Of a stretch of 64,000 nt of DNA, positions 48,482 to 56,745 are shown in pieces. The stretch spans positions 55,479 to 119,478 of the forward strand of contig NZ_BAMW01000024.1 in assembly GCF_000963945.1 (NCBI RefSeq). Direction: 5' to 3'. This stretch comes from Acetobacter indonesiensis (GTDB taxonomy: Bacteria > Pseudomonadota > Alphaproteobacteria > Acetobacterales > Acetobacteraceae). The notes beneath the pieces are model-generated. The model did no database searches. It saw nothing but the letters and a program-made list of their open reading frames with translations, and was not told the origin of the DNA. The translations under genes were made by a program, and so were the position numbers. The first letter of the stretch is position 1, and every line of letters starts with the position of its first letter.

Positions 48482-49801
48482 ATGATAACAGAAAGTTATA
48501 CCCGGTCTGCGGGTATCAGAAAAATCACGCCTGCCATGGTTGCTGCGCGTACAACAGCTGAGGCCCTACCGCTGCAGGCCGTGGAAATGAGCGACCTTTA
48601 TCGCTATTTGCGTCAGGGACGGTCGATTCTCGGCCTGACATGCCAGCAGACAGAACTGCTCTGTTATCTGATCGCATTTACCCAACCTGCCGACTGGTCA
48701 GGTGAGGATGATGTTCTGCCCGTCTCGACGGCTTCTAATCTGGATATACAGCAACGCTTTGATCTCGGCCGAACCCGCGTCAAAACTCTGTTGCGCGAAC
48801 TTGCCGAAGCAGGGTGGCTTCTCTACCGGGATAGTCCCAACGGTCAGCGGTACAGGCGATCAGGGCCATTTGCTCCAAGGGGACAGCAGGCTTACGGTTT
48901 TGATCTTTCTCCGCTCACTCGCCGATTTGAGGATTTGGAACGCGCGGCACAAACGGCACTGTGGCGGCAACAGGAAGGTCGCCGTCTGCATCGCGAAGTC
49001 ACGATGATTGCCAGGACTATCTATGCCCTTTTCCAGACGGCTGATGAGGCAGGGCTCACGGTAAAAGACAGACAACAGATACTCGCTCGCACCTCTGCAT
49101 TGGTCGGTCAGCGTGGGACAGATCGCGATCCTCAATGGCTTGACCCGATATGCCAGGAGTTACGCCAGTTGCACGACCAGCTGGAGAGGGACATTTCGTA
49201 TCTTCAAGAGGTCGAACATCCATCTGAGGAGACCAAAGCTTCTTCTCTTTTATCTGTGGAAAGTGACCCCATGGGGTCACCTGAGCGACCCCAATATACT
49301 AATACAAACCCATCCACATTAGCTAAAGCTACTGTAAAAGCAGACGGCTTCGCCGAAAATTGCATTGAAGCTACGCGTAGTCGGCCGTCCTCGTCTTCCC
49401 GTGTCACAGAACACCAGATACAACCCCCTTCTGTGGCGGATCCATTGAGGGGATTCCGGGCCAAGCCGACATTCGTGCTGCATATTGCCCCGATTTTCCG
49501 TCAATATTGCAGTTCCGATAAGCCGGCCGAGACGCAGATCATCCAGGCAGCGCTCTATGCGTGCGAACAACTGGGAATTTCCAGACATGCCTGGGCACAG
49601 GGGCAAGCTGTATTTGGGGATTATCCGAATGCAGTGGTGATCGCCGCAATTGCAGCACGGACAGATGCAGGAGAGGTCCGTTCACCGGGAGGACTGCTCC
49701 GTGCGATGATTTCGCGCTACCTGTCGGGTCAACTCGCACTGGATCGTACGCTCTACGGGCTGGCGGAGAAGCTGAAAAACGGTCCGACAATCGTGCAATA
49801 G
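48482..49801 (+). CDS. repC: RepC-type plasmid replication initiator
   Basis: 439 residues. GIRKITPAMVAARTTAEALP then a winged-helix region with GRTRVKTLLRELAEAGWLLY, RDSPNGQRYRRSG (117-128) and QAYGFDLSPLTRRFEDLER (136-154), the signature block of RepC from repABC plasmids. The C-terminal half has LHIAPIFRQYCSSD and a conserved-looking RSPGGLLRAMISRY near 397-410, also RepC-like. In such plasmids the origin lies inside or near repC. Neither repA nor repB lies beside it here, so it acts as a stand-alone initiator with partition supplied elsewhere. Confidence 0.88.
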   Translation: MITESYTRSAGIRKITPAMVAARTTAEALPLQAVEMSDLYRYLRQGRSILGLTCQQTELLCYLIAFTQPADWSGEDDVLPVSTASNLDIQQRFDLGRTRVKTLLRELAEAGWLLYRDSPNGQRYRRSGPFAPRGQQAYGFDLSPLTRRFEDLERAAQTALWRQQEGRRLHREVTMIARTIYALFQTADEAGLTVKDRQQILARTSALVGQRGTDRDPQWLDPICQELRQLHDQLERDISYLQEVEHPSEETKASSLLSVESDPMGSPERPQYTNTNPSTLAKATVKADGFAENCIEATRSRPSSSSRVTEHQIQPPSVADPLRGFRAKPTFVLHIAPIFRQYCSSDKPAETQIIQAALYACEQLGISRHAWAQGQAVFGDYPNAVVIAAIAARTDAGEVRSPGGLLRAMISRYLSGQLALDRTLYGLAEKLKNGPTIVQ

Positions 49802-49845
49802 ACGTCGGTCAGGTGTTTTCAGGCTCAAGCAAAAAGTTGTTTCTG

Positions 49846-49856
49846 GTCGCATCATG
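49846..49856 (+). promoter_or_regulatory. GTCGCATSATG element, copy 18
   Basis: Exact GTCGCATCATG after GTTTCTG, 34 nt before the gene at 49891. Confidence 0.65.
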
Positions 49857-49890
49857 CTCAGGCTGACTCCTGATCGTAGGAGATCATACG

Positions 49891-50247
49891 ATGCAGACGA
49901 TAAGGGATCTGTTTCCCCCTTCGCTCGGCACAACCGGGAGGACCGAGGGCACCATGCTTGAACCAACACGCTTTCCACGGGTCGAGCGTTATCGAGACGA
50001 ACTGGCAACCCTAAGGTTTGAACCCGTTTCTGTCGAAATGACGTCATTTTACAAGGCTTTGGTTCAGGATGCGATTAGTGCAGCCGCCAAACAACACGAT
50101 GACTCCCTAAAACATGTGGGAGAATTACGATTAATGCTGACGATCCTTATAAATGCCCGAGTGCCGGCTGATATTTTTTCAGATCTGCTCGATAGGCTGC
50201 TTGAAGAACAAGAGACGGACGTCATTCCAACGGAAGGAGATGAATGA
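49891..50247 (+). CDS. Small protein upstream of the Fic-like gene
   Basis: 118 residues, no family recognised. The ATG has TAGGAG 9 nt upstream. It overlaps the fic-like gene by 4 nt (ATGA), the arrangement of a class I Fic antitoxin. TGRTEG near residues 15-20 fits the loose inhibitory pattern (S/T)xxxE(G/N), but this short match may be chance, and the family's helix context is not evident. Confidence 0.6.
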   Translation: MQTIRDLFPPSLGTTGRTEGTMLEPTRFPRVERYRDELATLRFEPVSVEMTSFYKALVQDAISAAAKQHDDSLKHVGELRLMLTILINARVPADIFSDLLDRLLEEQETDVIPTEGDE

Positions 50248-51290
50248 TGCCTGTCAAGGATCCCTATCTCTACCCTGGCACTGATGTCCTCATGAACAAA
50301 AAGGGCTATCAGAATGCTGATCGTCTTCGCATTTTTGAAGCAACCCGGTATCTAAGCCGTGCGATAACCATGCCCACGGACACCAACTCGACGTCCGCCC
50401 TTAAAGATTTGCATCATCATCTCTTTCAGGATGTCTACGACTGGGCTGGGCAGTACCGGACGTGCGACCTTGCTGTTGGTGGTCGGAAAGGTCTTCAACC
50501 CGACCGGATTTCCCAGTCGGTTCAAGGCGTATTCCAAAACCTGAAAGCCAATAATGGTTTGAGAGATCTCTCTTCTGACCGCTTTGCGCGGGGAGCTGCC
50601 ACCCATATTGCCGCTTTGGATAAAATCCTGCCTTTTCGGCAAGGAAACCAGCAGGTCACCCTGCTTCATCTCTCACACCTTGCTCGGAACGCCGGTCATA
50701 ATTTTGATCTCAGCCAACTCGATCACGATCAATGGAACAGAGCCAGCGGCAAAGCCGCAGTCAATGACGAGCGTCTTATGATGCATACTATCGCGACGTT
50801 ATTTAAGTCTGGCCGAACAATGACGCCCGACCAGGCGCGTCGTGAAGCTCTGTCGCTCCGTGATCCAGCACGCCACGAGCTGCAATCCGGGATTGATGCG
50901 GCCACCAGAACACTTAACGCAGGCCAGGCAGATAGTGTCACATTGAAAGAACTCAGGGGCTTACGGGGAGAATTGAAAGCTCTCGAAAGCGACACGCAGG
51001 TTGGTGCCGTTCTGCGTCATATCGATCAAGCGCAAAAGGCGGGCATTGAAAAGTTGACCGTTCTCCCAGGACGCGACGGTTCTGCGCGTGACGCCATTTA
51101 CGCCCTCGGGCGGGCTGCCGTGCGTAGTCTTGACTTGCGTGACGATCAGCGAGCGGTGCAGGGTATGAATTCCCAACAGACACAATCCCCAGCATCGTGG
51201 TTCAATCGTGCCAGTCAGAAGCTTTCTGGGCCGGAAGAAACACCCCCTCAGCCAAATAGCCCAAAATCACGTGGCCCGCAGTTTGGCTAG
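50244..51290 (+). CDS. Fic-domain protein with a degenerate active site
   Basis: 348 residues. LHHHLFQDVYDWAGQYRTCD (55-74) is a typical Fic/Doc start (LHxxLFxxVYxWAGxxR). The catalytic loop reads KILPFRQGNQQVTLL (127-141) where active Fic enzymes have HPFxxGNGRxxR: the catalytic His is Leu129 and the GR of the anion site is QQ. AMP transfer therefore seems impossible. The C-terminal 150 residues (LSLRDPARHELQSGIDAATR...) are helical and unassigned. Overlaps the small upstream gene; controlled by copy 18 of the dispersed motif. Confidence 0.85.
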   Translation: MMPVKDPYLYPGTDVLMNKKGYQNADRLRIFEATRYLSRAITMPTDTNSTSALKDLHHHLFQDVYDWAGQYRTCDLAVGGRKGLQPDRISQSVQGVFQNLKANNGLRDLSSDRFARGAATHIAALDKILPFRQGNQQVTLLHLSHLARNAGHNFDLSQLDHDQWNRASGKAAVNDERLMMHTIATLFKSGRTMTPDQARREALSLRDPARHELQSGIDAATRTLNAGQADSVTLKELRGLRGELKALESDTQVGAVLRHIDQAQKAGIEKLTVLPGRDGSARDAIYALGRAAVRSLDLRDDQRAVQGMNSQQTQSPASWFNRASQKLSGPEETPPQPNSPKSRGPQFG

Positions 51291-51302
51291 TTCCTGCTGA
51301 AC

Positions 51303-52388
51303 TTAATCAGGCCGATGGCGTCTAATGAGACGTTCTGCGTGATCTATCGCACGCTCCAGTTCCTCATAATTGATGGGAGCAAACGTGGGCACCGGCTCTA
51401 CCGGCCGCATGTCCACGTTCTCATCTGGAGGACAGGTTTCCTGACTTTCTTTTTTCCCCGGTCGCCCACGTTTCCTGCCAGGTTGAGGCCTTTTGGGAGG
51501 ACGGACGATCTCGCGGAGAGGTTCCAGATCTTTCAGTGCGAACAGACGTCGGGCTGCGCGATGCGTGACTTCAACGATCAGCCCCATTTCCAGAAAACGT
51601 TCCAGATAGATGTAGGCAGCTTTCAGCGTCAGGCCGAGCTCGGCTGAGAGGCGTGTTGCCGAGACTACTGGATAGGCTGCAAGCAGATCTATGACCTTGC
51701 CAGCCCGGGAGGTACGACGCTGGCCACCTGATTTTAATCTGGCCTGACGCCAGCTTTGTTCCAGAGCCCGTGTGCGGTCCTCAACGGCCGCGATCTCTTC
51801 ATTCAGGCAGTTCAGGAAAAAAGGGAGCCATGCTGTTGGGCTCCAAGGTGCTTCAGGTACGAAGGATCTGGCTCCAACAAGGGGGAGCGGAAAATGAAGA
51901 ACATTGGTCAGGCGCCAGTGGCGGATCAAAGCGGCCCGCATCGGGGCACGAGTATGTCCTGCTTCTATCCAGGCATGAAAGGCGCTGGCAGCGCCAAGAA
52001 GAGGGCCTGAGCTGACAGTATACTTGCTAAGCCAACCTGAAGCTTCTTCTATGGCGTTGCTTTGCCTATCTGTTGGCATAACCAACCACTGATATTGCTC
52101 AAATGCAGCATGAAGGGCGTCAACTGACGTTCCACGTTCATACATATCACATCCGAGCGGTACTGATCTCAAACCTTCCAGTTCTGCCGCCAACCGCCAC
52201 GGATCTATGAGATGGCCATCAACTGCTGCACAGGCTCTTGCAGCTTCCAGCCGCTCCCGAAACAGGATTGCAGGGAGGAGAGGATGATGACGCAGGCGCT
52301 GATCAAGTCTGCCTATGGCTAGTCCAGTCTGGGTGAGACTTTCGTATAACTTACCGTCAGGAGGTTTGACTGAGGTTATCCGGAACAT
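51303..52388 (-). CDS. DUF1612-like protein with helix-turn-helix
   Basis: 361 residues. N-terminal region with LAIGRLDQRLRHHPLLPAIL, RERLEAARACAAVDGHLIDP and a C-terminal winged helix (GKVIDLLAAYPVVSATRLSA then ELGLTLKAAYIYLERFLEMG) followed by a basic Arg/Lys/Pro linker and acidic tail. This is the layout of DUF1612 plus HTH proteins common on rhizobial plasmids (from memory). Likely a DNA-binding regulator; first residues MFRITSVKPPDGKLYESLTQ. It lies 2 nt after relE on the same strand. Confidence 0.75.
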   Translation of the reverse strand: MFRITSVKPPDGKLYESLTQTGLAIGRLDQRLRHHPLLPAILFRERLEAARACAAVDGHLIDPWRLAAELEGLRSVPLGCDMYERGTSVDALHAAFEQYQWLVMPTDRQSNAIEEASGWLSKYTVSSGPLLGAASAFHAWIEAGHTRAPMRAALIRHWRLTNVLHFPLPLVGARSFVPEAPWSPTAWLPFFLNCLNEEIAAVEDRTRALEQSWRQARLKSGGQRRTSRAGKVIDLLAAYPVVSATRLSAELGLTLKAAYIYLERFLEMGLIVEVTHRAARRLFALKDLEPLREIVRPPKRPQPGRKRGRPGKKESQETCPPDENVDMRPVEPVPTFAPINYEELERAIDHAERLIRRHRPD

Positions 52389-52390
52389 GC

Positions 52391-52681
52391 TCAGACGCGG
52401 CGGGTTGCATCGTCGTAAACCTCATTGGCATCCCTGCGTCCAATCGCAACAACCAGCACTATGAGTTTCCCGTCATGAACCTGATACACCAGGCGGTATC
52501 CTGAAGCCCGAAGTTTGATTTTATAGCAACTCCTCAGGTCACCTGTCAGTTCTGCTGATACAACATGAGGCTCATCCAGCCGTTTGGCCAGTGCCTTCTT
52601 GAACTGGATCTTGACGCTTCCGTCCAGACTATCCCATTCGCGTTTGGCCCGTGGGTCGAAATGGAGCGCGTAGCGGGTCAC
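52391..52681 (-). CDS. relE: RelE/ParE-family toxin
   Basis: 96 residues with the RelE pattern: YALHFDPRAKREWDSLDGSV, FKKALAKRLDEPHV, then LRSCYKIKLRASGYRLVYQV and VVAIGRRDANEVYD (C-terminal Arg/Tyr cluster). Ribosome-dependent mRNA interferase in the RelE branch. GTG start overlapping the antitoxin stop (GTGA). Complete and probably active. Confidence 0.92.
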   Translation of the reverse strand: MTRYALHFDPRAKREWDSLDGSVKIQFKKALAKRLDEPHVVSAELTGDLRSCYKIKLRASGYRLVYQVHDGKLIVLVVAIGRRDANEVYDDATRRV

Positions 52682-52920
52682 AAATCGTCCAATGAGACTG
52701 GAATAGACGGTTCAGGCGAGGCAAGGCGCTCCCGAACGACGGCAAGGAGCTCCAGATCGTCATCCGATACAACAGTGCGACGGACGGGGAGCTTGCCTGT
52801 GGCGACGACATATTCAAATGTCTGGCGAATAAGGTCAGACGGGGTTACGCCGAGTTCTGACAGACGATCGTAGGCCGCTTTCTTCAGACTGTCATCGATG
52901 CGCAGGTTAATTGAAGCCAT
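52678..52920 (-). CDS. relB: RelB/DinJ-family antitoxin
   Basis: 80 residues from ATG 52920. MASINLRIDDSLKKAAYDRL is the ribbon-helix-helix N-terminus of RelB/DinJ; LGVTPSDLIRQTFEYVVATG completes it, followed by the toxin-binding C-terminal tail. GAGGAC lies about 7 nt upstream. A perfect 9-bp dyad 34 nt upstream is its likely operator. Pairs with relE. Confidence 0.92.
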   Translation of the reverse strand: MASINLRIDDSLKKAAYDRLSELGVTPSDLIRQTFEYVVATGKLPVRRTVVSDDDLELLAVVRERLASPEPSIPVSLDDL

Positions 52921-52953
52921 GATGTGTCCTCCAACAAACACATCACCTATTTA

Positions 52954-52975
52954 TGCCTTTACGTTTGTAAAGGCA
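52954..52975. promoter_or_regulatory. relBE operator dyad
   Basis: TGCCTTTAC (52954-52962) and GTAAAGGCA (52967-52975), perfect 9-bp arms with spacer GTTT, in the relBE promoter region. Confidence 0.7.
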
Positions 52976-53051
52976 ATGTAATAAGGACTGTGACCAGATC
53001 GTTCCGGTGAATAAAAAAGCCACCTAACGACCTGATCAAGGCCATTATGAA

Positions 53052-53558
53052 TTATCTCCGAAATTGATATAGAAGATAGCCCATCCTTCCCAGATGCAGT
53101 GCAGCAATCCCAAGAGCGACATAAGTAGGGTATTTAAGGAAGGCATCAGATGCCCACCAGGTCAGATCGCCCCATATCGGCTCATGCAGAAACTTTGAAT
53201 CCAGACTGGTGATCTGACTGATGAGCGGCGGGTAAACCGTGGTGTGTATCTTCCAAAATGCAAAGCCTTGAGAGATCACATTCCACAAAGATGCAAACAC
53301 GATTGTGCCGACAAAGGGGGTAAAAATAGGGTCAGTAGATAGAATTCTCACACGCTCCGAAAACGGAGTGTAACCGTCTAAATCGACGACAAGCAGCATT
53401 GAGCTGATAGTCATGATCGTGATTGCAACATATAGAGGCCACGCGCACACCAAAGACCATGATAGATCGCTGGTAAATACGCACCACGCGGCAATAAGAC
53501 CGCCAAAACCAGCAGGAACACCGGCCCAAGTTAGAAGCCTTTTTTCATTCGAATACAT
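53052..53558 (-). CDS. Multi-spanning membrane protein of unknown function
   Basis: 168 residues with about four hydrophobic segments: LLTWAGVPAGFGGLIAAWCV, WPLYVAITIMTISSMLLVVD, FTPFVGTIVFASLWNVIS and PTYVALGIAALHLGRMGYLL. No family recognised. A purine-rich GGAGAAAT precedes the ATG at 53558. Base use is more AT-rich than the flanking backbone genes. Stands alone between relBE and the metal-resistance cassette. Confidence 0.65.
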   Translation of the reverse strand: MYSNEKRLLTWAGVPAGFGGLIAAWCVFTSDLSWSLVCAWPLYVAITIMTISSMLLVVDLDGYTPFSERVRILSTDPIFTPFVGTIVFASLWNVISQGFAFWKIHTTVYPPLISQITSLDSKFLHEPIWGDLTWWASDAFLKYPTYVALGIAALHLGRMGYLLYQFRR

Positions 53559-53782
53559 AGAATTTCTCCGAATAACCGAACATATAACTCATTTGAGACC
53601 TGCCTAACAGAAAGTCCGCCAGTGCAGCGAGGCGTATTCTATGGGGTTATTGCTTCTCAAAACAACAGTAATGTTCTGGGCCTGTAGCACTTGTTATTCC
53701 AGAAACATGGGTCCGAGTTACTCTATAAAGCAGTTAGCTTCAAAGAACGTCATTTTATTAAAAACAGCCCCCTTCCCCATAC

Positions 53783-53814
53783 CTACTTGCGATAATACCA
53801 TTTATCGCAAGTAG
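53783..53814. repeat. 13-bp inverted repeat at the left border
   Basis: CTACTTGCGATAA (53783-53795) and TTATCGCAAGTAG (53802-53814), perfect arms around TACCAT. The right arm is also the start of the 39-bp direct repeat. Confidence 0.65.
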
Positions 53815-53836
53815 TCTGGCACACGGAAAAGGAAGG
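53798..53836 (+). repeat. 39-bp direct repeat, left copy
   Basis: Begins CCATTTATCGCAAGTAG and continues with TGGCAC and CGGAAAA; 35 of 39 bases match the copy at 62054-62092 in the same orientation. The two copies bracket the metal-efflux genes and the decayed toxin-antitoxin pair. Confidence 0.75.
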
Positions 53837-54025
53837 ATTTTGGGAACCAGAAGATAGTAATAAATTCCCTTGATGCACGGAAACTCCACTAACGATGCCG
53901 ACAGACCCAGACATTCCGCAGTCACCCTCATAGCGGACCTTATTTTTCGTAATTATGCCGTCGCTAAGCGGACTCCTGCGGACAGATTTGATCAATAATA
54001 CCTGAAGGCATAAATGCGCTTGCAA

Positions 54026-54044
54026 TACCCTCCCCTATAGGGTA
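54026..54044. promoter_or_regulatory. Metal-regulator operator candidate
   Basis: TACCCT (54026-54031) and AGGGTA (54039-54044) with CCCC/ATA between, 11 nt before the regulator's ATG. The TACC-C-run-GGTA shape resembles CsoR/RcnR-family operators. Confidence 0.6.
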
Positions 54045-54055
54045 GGTAATAATGC

Positions 54056-54322
54056 ATGGCACATGAAACCCATCCGCTGATCAAAAGGCGTCTCAAGCAA
54101 GCGTACGGACACCTCGCAAAAGTCATGGACATGATGGATGCAGGACGGTCGTGCTCCGATCTGGCCCAGCAGCTTGAAGCAATCGAAAGCACCGTTCGCA
54201 ATGCCAAGCGGCTTCTGGTTCAGGATCATCTTGAGCATTGCATTATTGACGCCATCGCCGACGGCCAAATGAGCAGAGAAGAAGCCATGCAGGAATTCTC
54301 TTTCCTCACAAAATACTTTTGA
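54056..54322 (+). CDS. CsoR/RcnR/FrmR-family metal-sensing repressor
   Basis: 88 residues, all-helical DUF156 protein: MAHETHPLIKRRLKQAYGHL, AKVMDMMDAGRSCSDLAQQL, EAIESTVRNAKRLLVQDHLE, HCIIDAIADG. Metal-ligand positions include His3, Cys33, His58 and His61/Cys62, closest to the RcnR (Ni/Co) set: N-terminal His, helix-1 Cys and two helix-2 His. It probably represses the efflux operon starting 10 nt downstream and is released by nickel or cobalt. Metal identity is inferred. Confidence 0.9.
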   Translation: MAHETHPLIKRRLKQAYGHLAKVMDMMDAGRSCSDLAQQLEAIESTVRNAKRLLVQDHLEHCIIDAIADGQMSREEAMQEFSFLTKYF

Positions 54323-54332
54323 GATCCTGAAC

Positions 54333-55586
54333 GTGACTGCAAACATGCGGTTAAAAATTCTGCTTTGTTGCGTCAGTTTCGCGGCAGGCCTGACTTCAGT
54401 CGCACATGCAACTGACGACCCACGAATTTCTTTCCGCGATGCGCTGACCGCCGCCTGGGCTAACGATCCGGTACGCCGGGAACTCGCCACCAATTCCCAA
54501 TCCGCCGACGCTCGTGCGGAGGCGGCTAAATCGTGGTTCGCCGGCGGGCCGATCCTGACCGGCAGTTATTATGACGATCGCGCGGCAGGAACGAATCTTG
54601 GATACATTACCTGGCAAGGAGGTGTGTCCGTGCCTCTATGGCTGCCCGGTCAGGGCACCGCGACGGAGCGCGTGGCAGAGGCGGATTCACGGGCGGCGCT
54701 GTCGCGTGTGGATGTCGAGCGAATGGCTGTTGCGGTTCGCGTTCTTGAGCAAGCGGGAACGACAGTTCTGGCCCAACGCCGCGTCGTTGTCGGACGCGCT
54801 CTCGTGAAGTCCTTCGAACATATCGTTGCTTTGGCTGCCCGCGCTCAGGCGCGTGGTGAGATCAGTACCGTGGAGTTACAGGCCGTAACGGCCCAGCTTT
54901 CCGATGCTCGTGGCGAAGTGGCGATGGCAGAGACGGCAAGAACCGATGCCGTGGGCCGCCTGAGAACGTTGCTGGGCATTGCGGGCGTACCCGATCTGAT
55001 GGCGGCTGATCCGCGCTGGCTCAACCGCATTCCGATGGGCGATACGCGACAGATCGAGGAGCGAGATCCTCGTGTACAGGCTGCGCATCGCACAGTTATG
55101 GCCGCGCAAGAACAGATGCGTCTGGCGCGCGCCAGCTACATGCCCAACCCGGAAGTCGGGGTTGGAGCGATTGATCAGGGACAGTACGGCAGCCCATGGG
55201 CCACTCAGGTCGGTGTGAATATCCGCGTGGCGCTGCCCAGTGATGTGACGAACACGCCACAGATATCAGCAGCGCGCGACAGGGTTGCCGCATCGGATCG
55301 CGCCGAAATCGAGGCCCGCAGGGCCGTGCATGACGAGCTTGGCCAGGTCATGGCGCGCCTGACCGGAACGCGTGAGGCCCTTCTTCAATCGCGTACCAGT
55401 GCGTCGCAAACAATGCAACGTGCAGACGCCATGGAACATTCCTGGATGCGGGGCGAAACCCCGCTCATCGAAGCATTGCGCGCCCGGACCGATGCCTGGC
55501 GGTCTCTTCTTGCCCTGAATCAGGCCGAGGTGGCCTGGTCCAGCGCCATCGTTCGCATCGGCATTTCTACAGGAACCCTTCCTTGA
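54333..55586 (+). CDS. Outer-membrane factor of a metal RND efflux system (CzcC/NccC type)
   Basis: 417 residues (GTG 54333; an ATG at 54345 is an equally good start, directly before the signal peptide MRLKILLCCVSFAAGLTSVAHA). TolC-like helical repeats: ARAEAAKSWFAGGPILTGSY, later AAQEQMRLARASYMPNPEVG and PLWLPGQ. Forms the outer-membrane duct of the tripartite pump. Followed without gap by the adaptor gene (TTGA overlap). Confidence 0.9.
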   Translation: MTANMRLKILLCCVSFAAGLTSVAHATDDPRISFRDALTAAWANDPVRRELATNSQSADARAEAAKSWFAGGPILTGSYYDDRAAGTNLGYITWQGGVSVPLWLPGQGTATERVAEADSRAALSRVDVERMAVAVRVLEQAGTTVLAQRRVVVGRALVKSFEHIVALAARAQARGEISTVELQAVTAQLSDARGEVAMAETARTDAVGRLRTLLGIAGVPDLMAADPRWLNRIPMGDTRQIEERDPRVQAAHRTVMAAQEQMRLARASYMPNPEVGVGAIDQGQYGSPWATQVGVNIRVALPSDVTNTPQISAARDRVAASDRAEIEARRAVHDELGQVMARLTGTREALLQSRTSASQTMQRADAMEHSWMRGETPLIEALRARTDAWRSLLALNQAEVAWSSAIVRIGISTGTLP

Positions 55587-56740
55587 AAACCAGAGATATT
55601 CTGGCGGCGGCTATACTGGCGGCTGCACCGGCTGCCGCCCACGCTGAGACCCCCGCCTGGCTACGGCCCGTGCATCTCGCCGTCGATGGGCAGGAGAGTG
55701 AGAAACTCGTCATTGTTCCGATACACTCCGGTGAACTGCGGGCAACCATTCCAGCCATGGCGTCGGTGACAAGCAATACGGCGCGCTCCATCGTCATTCG
55801 GCCGGCAGGCAGCGGGAAGGTCACGAATGTGTCGATCACACCCGGCCAGCACGTCCGTCAGGGGCAGGTCATGATCACCTACACGGATCACACGCTGCAC
55901 GAACTCTACCTCCAGCGGGATCAGGCGCGGGCCGCGTTGATGTCGGCGCGGGCCTCCGTTGCCGAAGCTAGTATAGCGTACCAACGGGGGAGGGACCTAA
56001 GTGGCAGCACGGTCTCGGCTGGCGAAGTCCAGAAGCGACTTGCCGCAAGACAGCAGGCTGACGCCGCGCTTGCGGCACGTCAGGCCGATATCGGAACGAT
56101 CGAGCATCGCCTGACCGAGGAGTTCACATCCGTTACGGAGACGATCGGTCATGGCGAGGACTCGCGTCTGATCTCGCCCGTCAACGGTGTGGTACAAAAT
56201 TTGAACACGGCTATCGCGGCCGACGTTACGGCAGGAGAAGCCGTTGCCGTGGTGACGGATCTTTCGACGGTCTGGATCGTAGCCCAGGTGCGACCACAGG
56301 AGGCGGCGACACTGGCCATCGGCGGTCGGATGACCGCGCGGCCCGCCGGAAATGAGGGCGCAACACCGGTCGTTGCGGCGATCAGCACGATCGACGGCAT
56401 GGCCGACCCCTCTACCGGGCTGTTACGTGTCGTCAGCGTCGTCGACAACCGTTCCGGCGATCTTCGCCCTGGAGAAATGCTTGATGCGCAGCTCGAAACG
56501 ACACGTGGCGTTTCGGGCATCATTGTCCCGATAGCCGCCCTCCAGGACATCGACGGCCACAGCATCGTCTATACTCCTCATGGAAAAGATGAGTTCCGTG
56601 CTCATGAGGTTCGCGTCCTGCTGGCGACGGACGATCAGGCGGTCATCCAGAGCGACCTGAAGTCTGGAGACAGGGTGGTTGCAGCAGGCAGTTTTGCTCT
56701 CAAGGGCACGGCGCTGCTGGCAGACGAGAGCGGTGGCTGA
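55583..56740 (+). CDS. Membrane-fusion (periplasmic adaptor) protein of the metal RND pump
   Basis: 385 residues, TTG start 55583 overlapping the previous stop, AGGA 8 nt upstream. Signal peptide (AAILAAAPAAAHAE). RPAGSGKVTNVSITPGQHVR is the barrel-sandwich (lipoyl-like) half, a coiled-coil hairpin follows (LQRDQARAALMSARASVAEA), then ISPVNGVVQNLNTAIAADVT and the beta-barrel/membrane-proximal domains. Bridges the inner pump and the outer-membrane duct. Confidence 0.92.
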   Translation: MKTRDILAAAILAAAPAAAHAETPAWLRPVHLAVDGQESEKLVIVPIHSGELRATIPAMASVTSNTARSIVIRPAGSGKVTNVSITPGQHVRQGQVMITYTDHTLHELYLQRDQARAALMSARASVAEASIAYQRGRDLSGSTVSAGEVQKRLAARQQADAALAARQADIGTIEHRLTEEFTSVTETIGHGEDSRLISPVNGVVQNLNTAIAADVTAGEAVAVVTDLSTVWIVAQVRPQEAATLAIGGRMTARPAGNEGATPVVAAISTIDGMADPSTGLLRVVSVVDNRSGDLRPGEMLDAQLETTRGVSGIIVPIAALQDIDGHSIVYTPHGKDEFRAHEVRVLLATDDQAVIQSDLKSGDRVVAAGSFALKGTALLADESGG

Positions 56741-56745
56741 GAACC

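Larger units (their letters stand above)
53559..54025. other. Intergenic junction with repeats, left border of the metal-resistance block
   Basis: No gene seen. It holds the 13-bp inverted repeat CTACTTGCGATAA/TTATCGCAAGTAG (53783-53814) and the left copy of a 39-bp direct repeat (53798-53836) whose partner is at 62054-62092. The rest is undistinguished. Confidence 0.5.
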
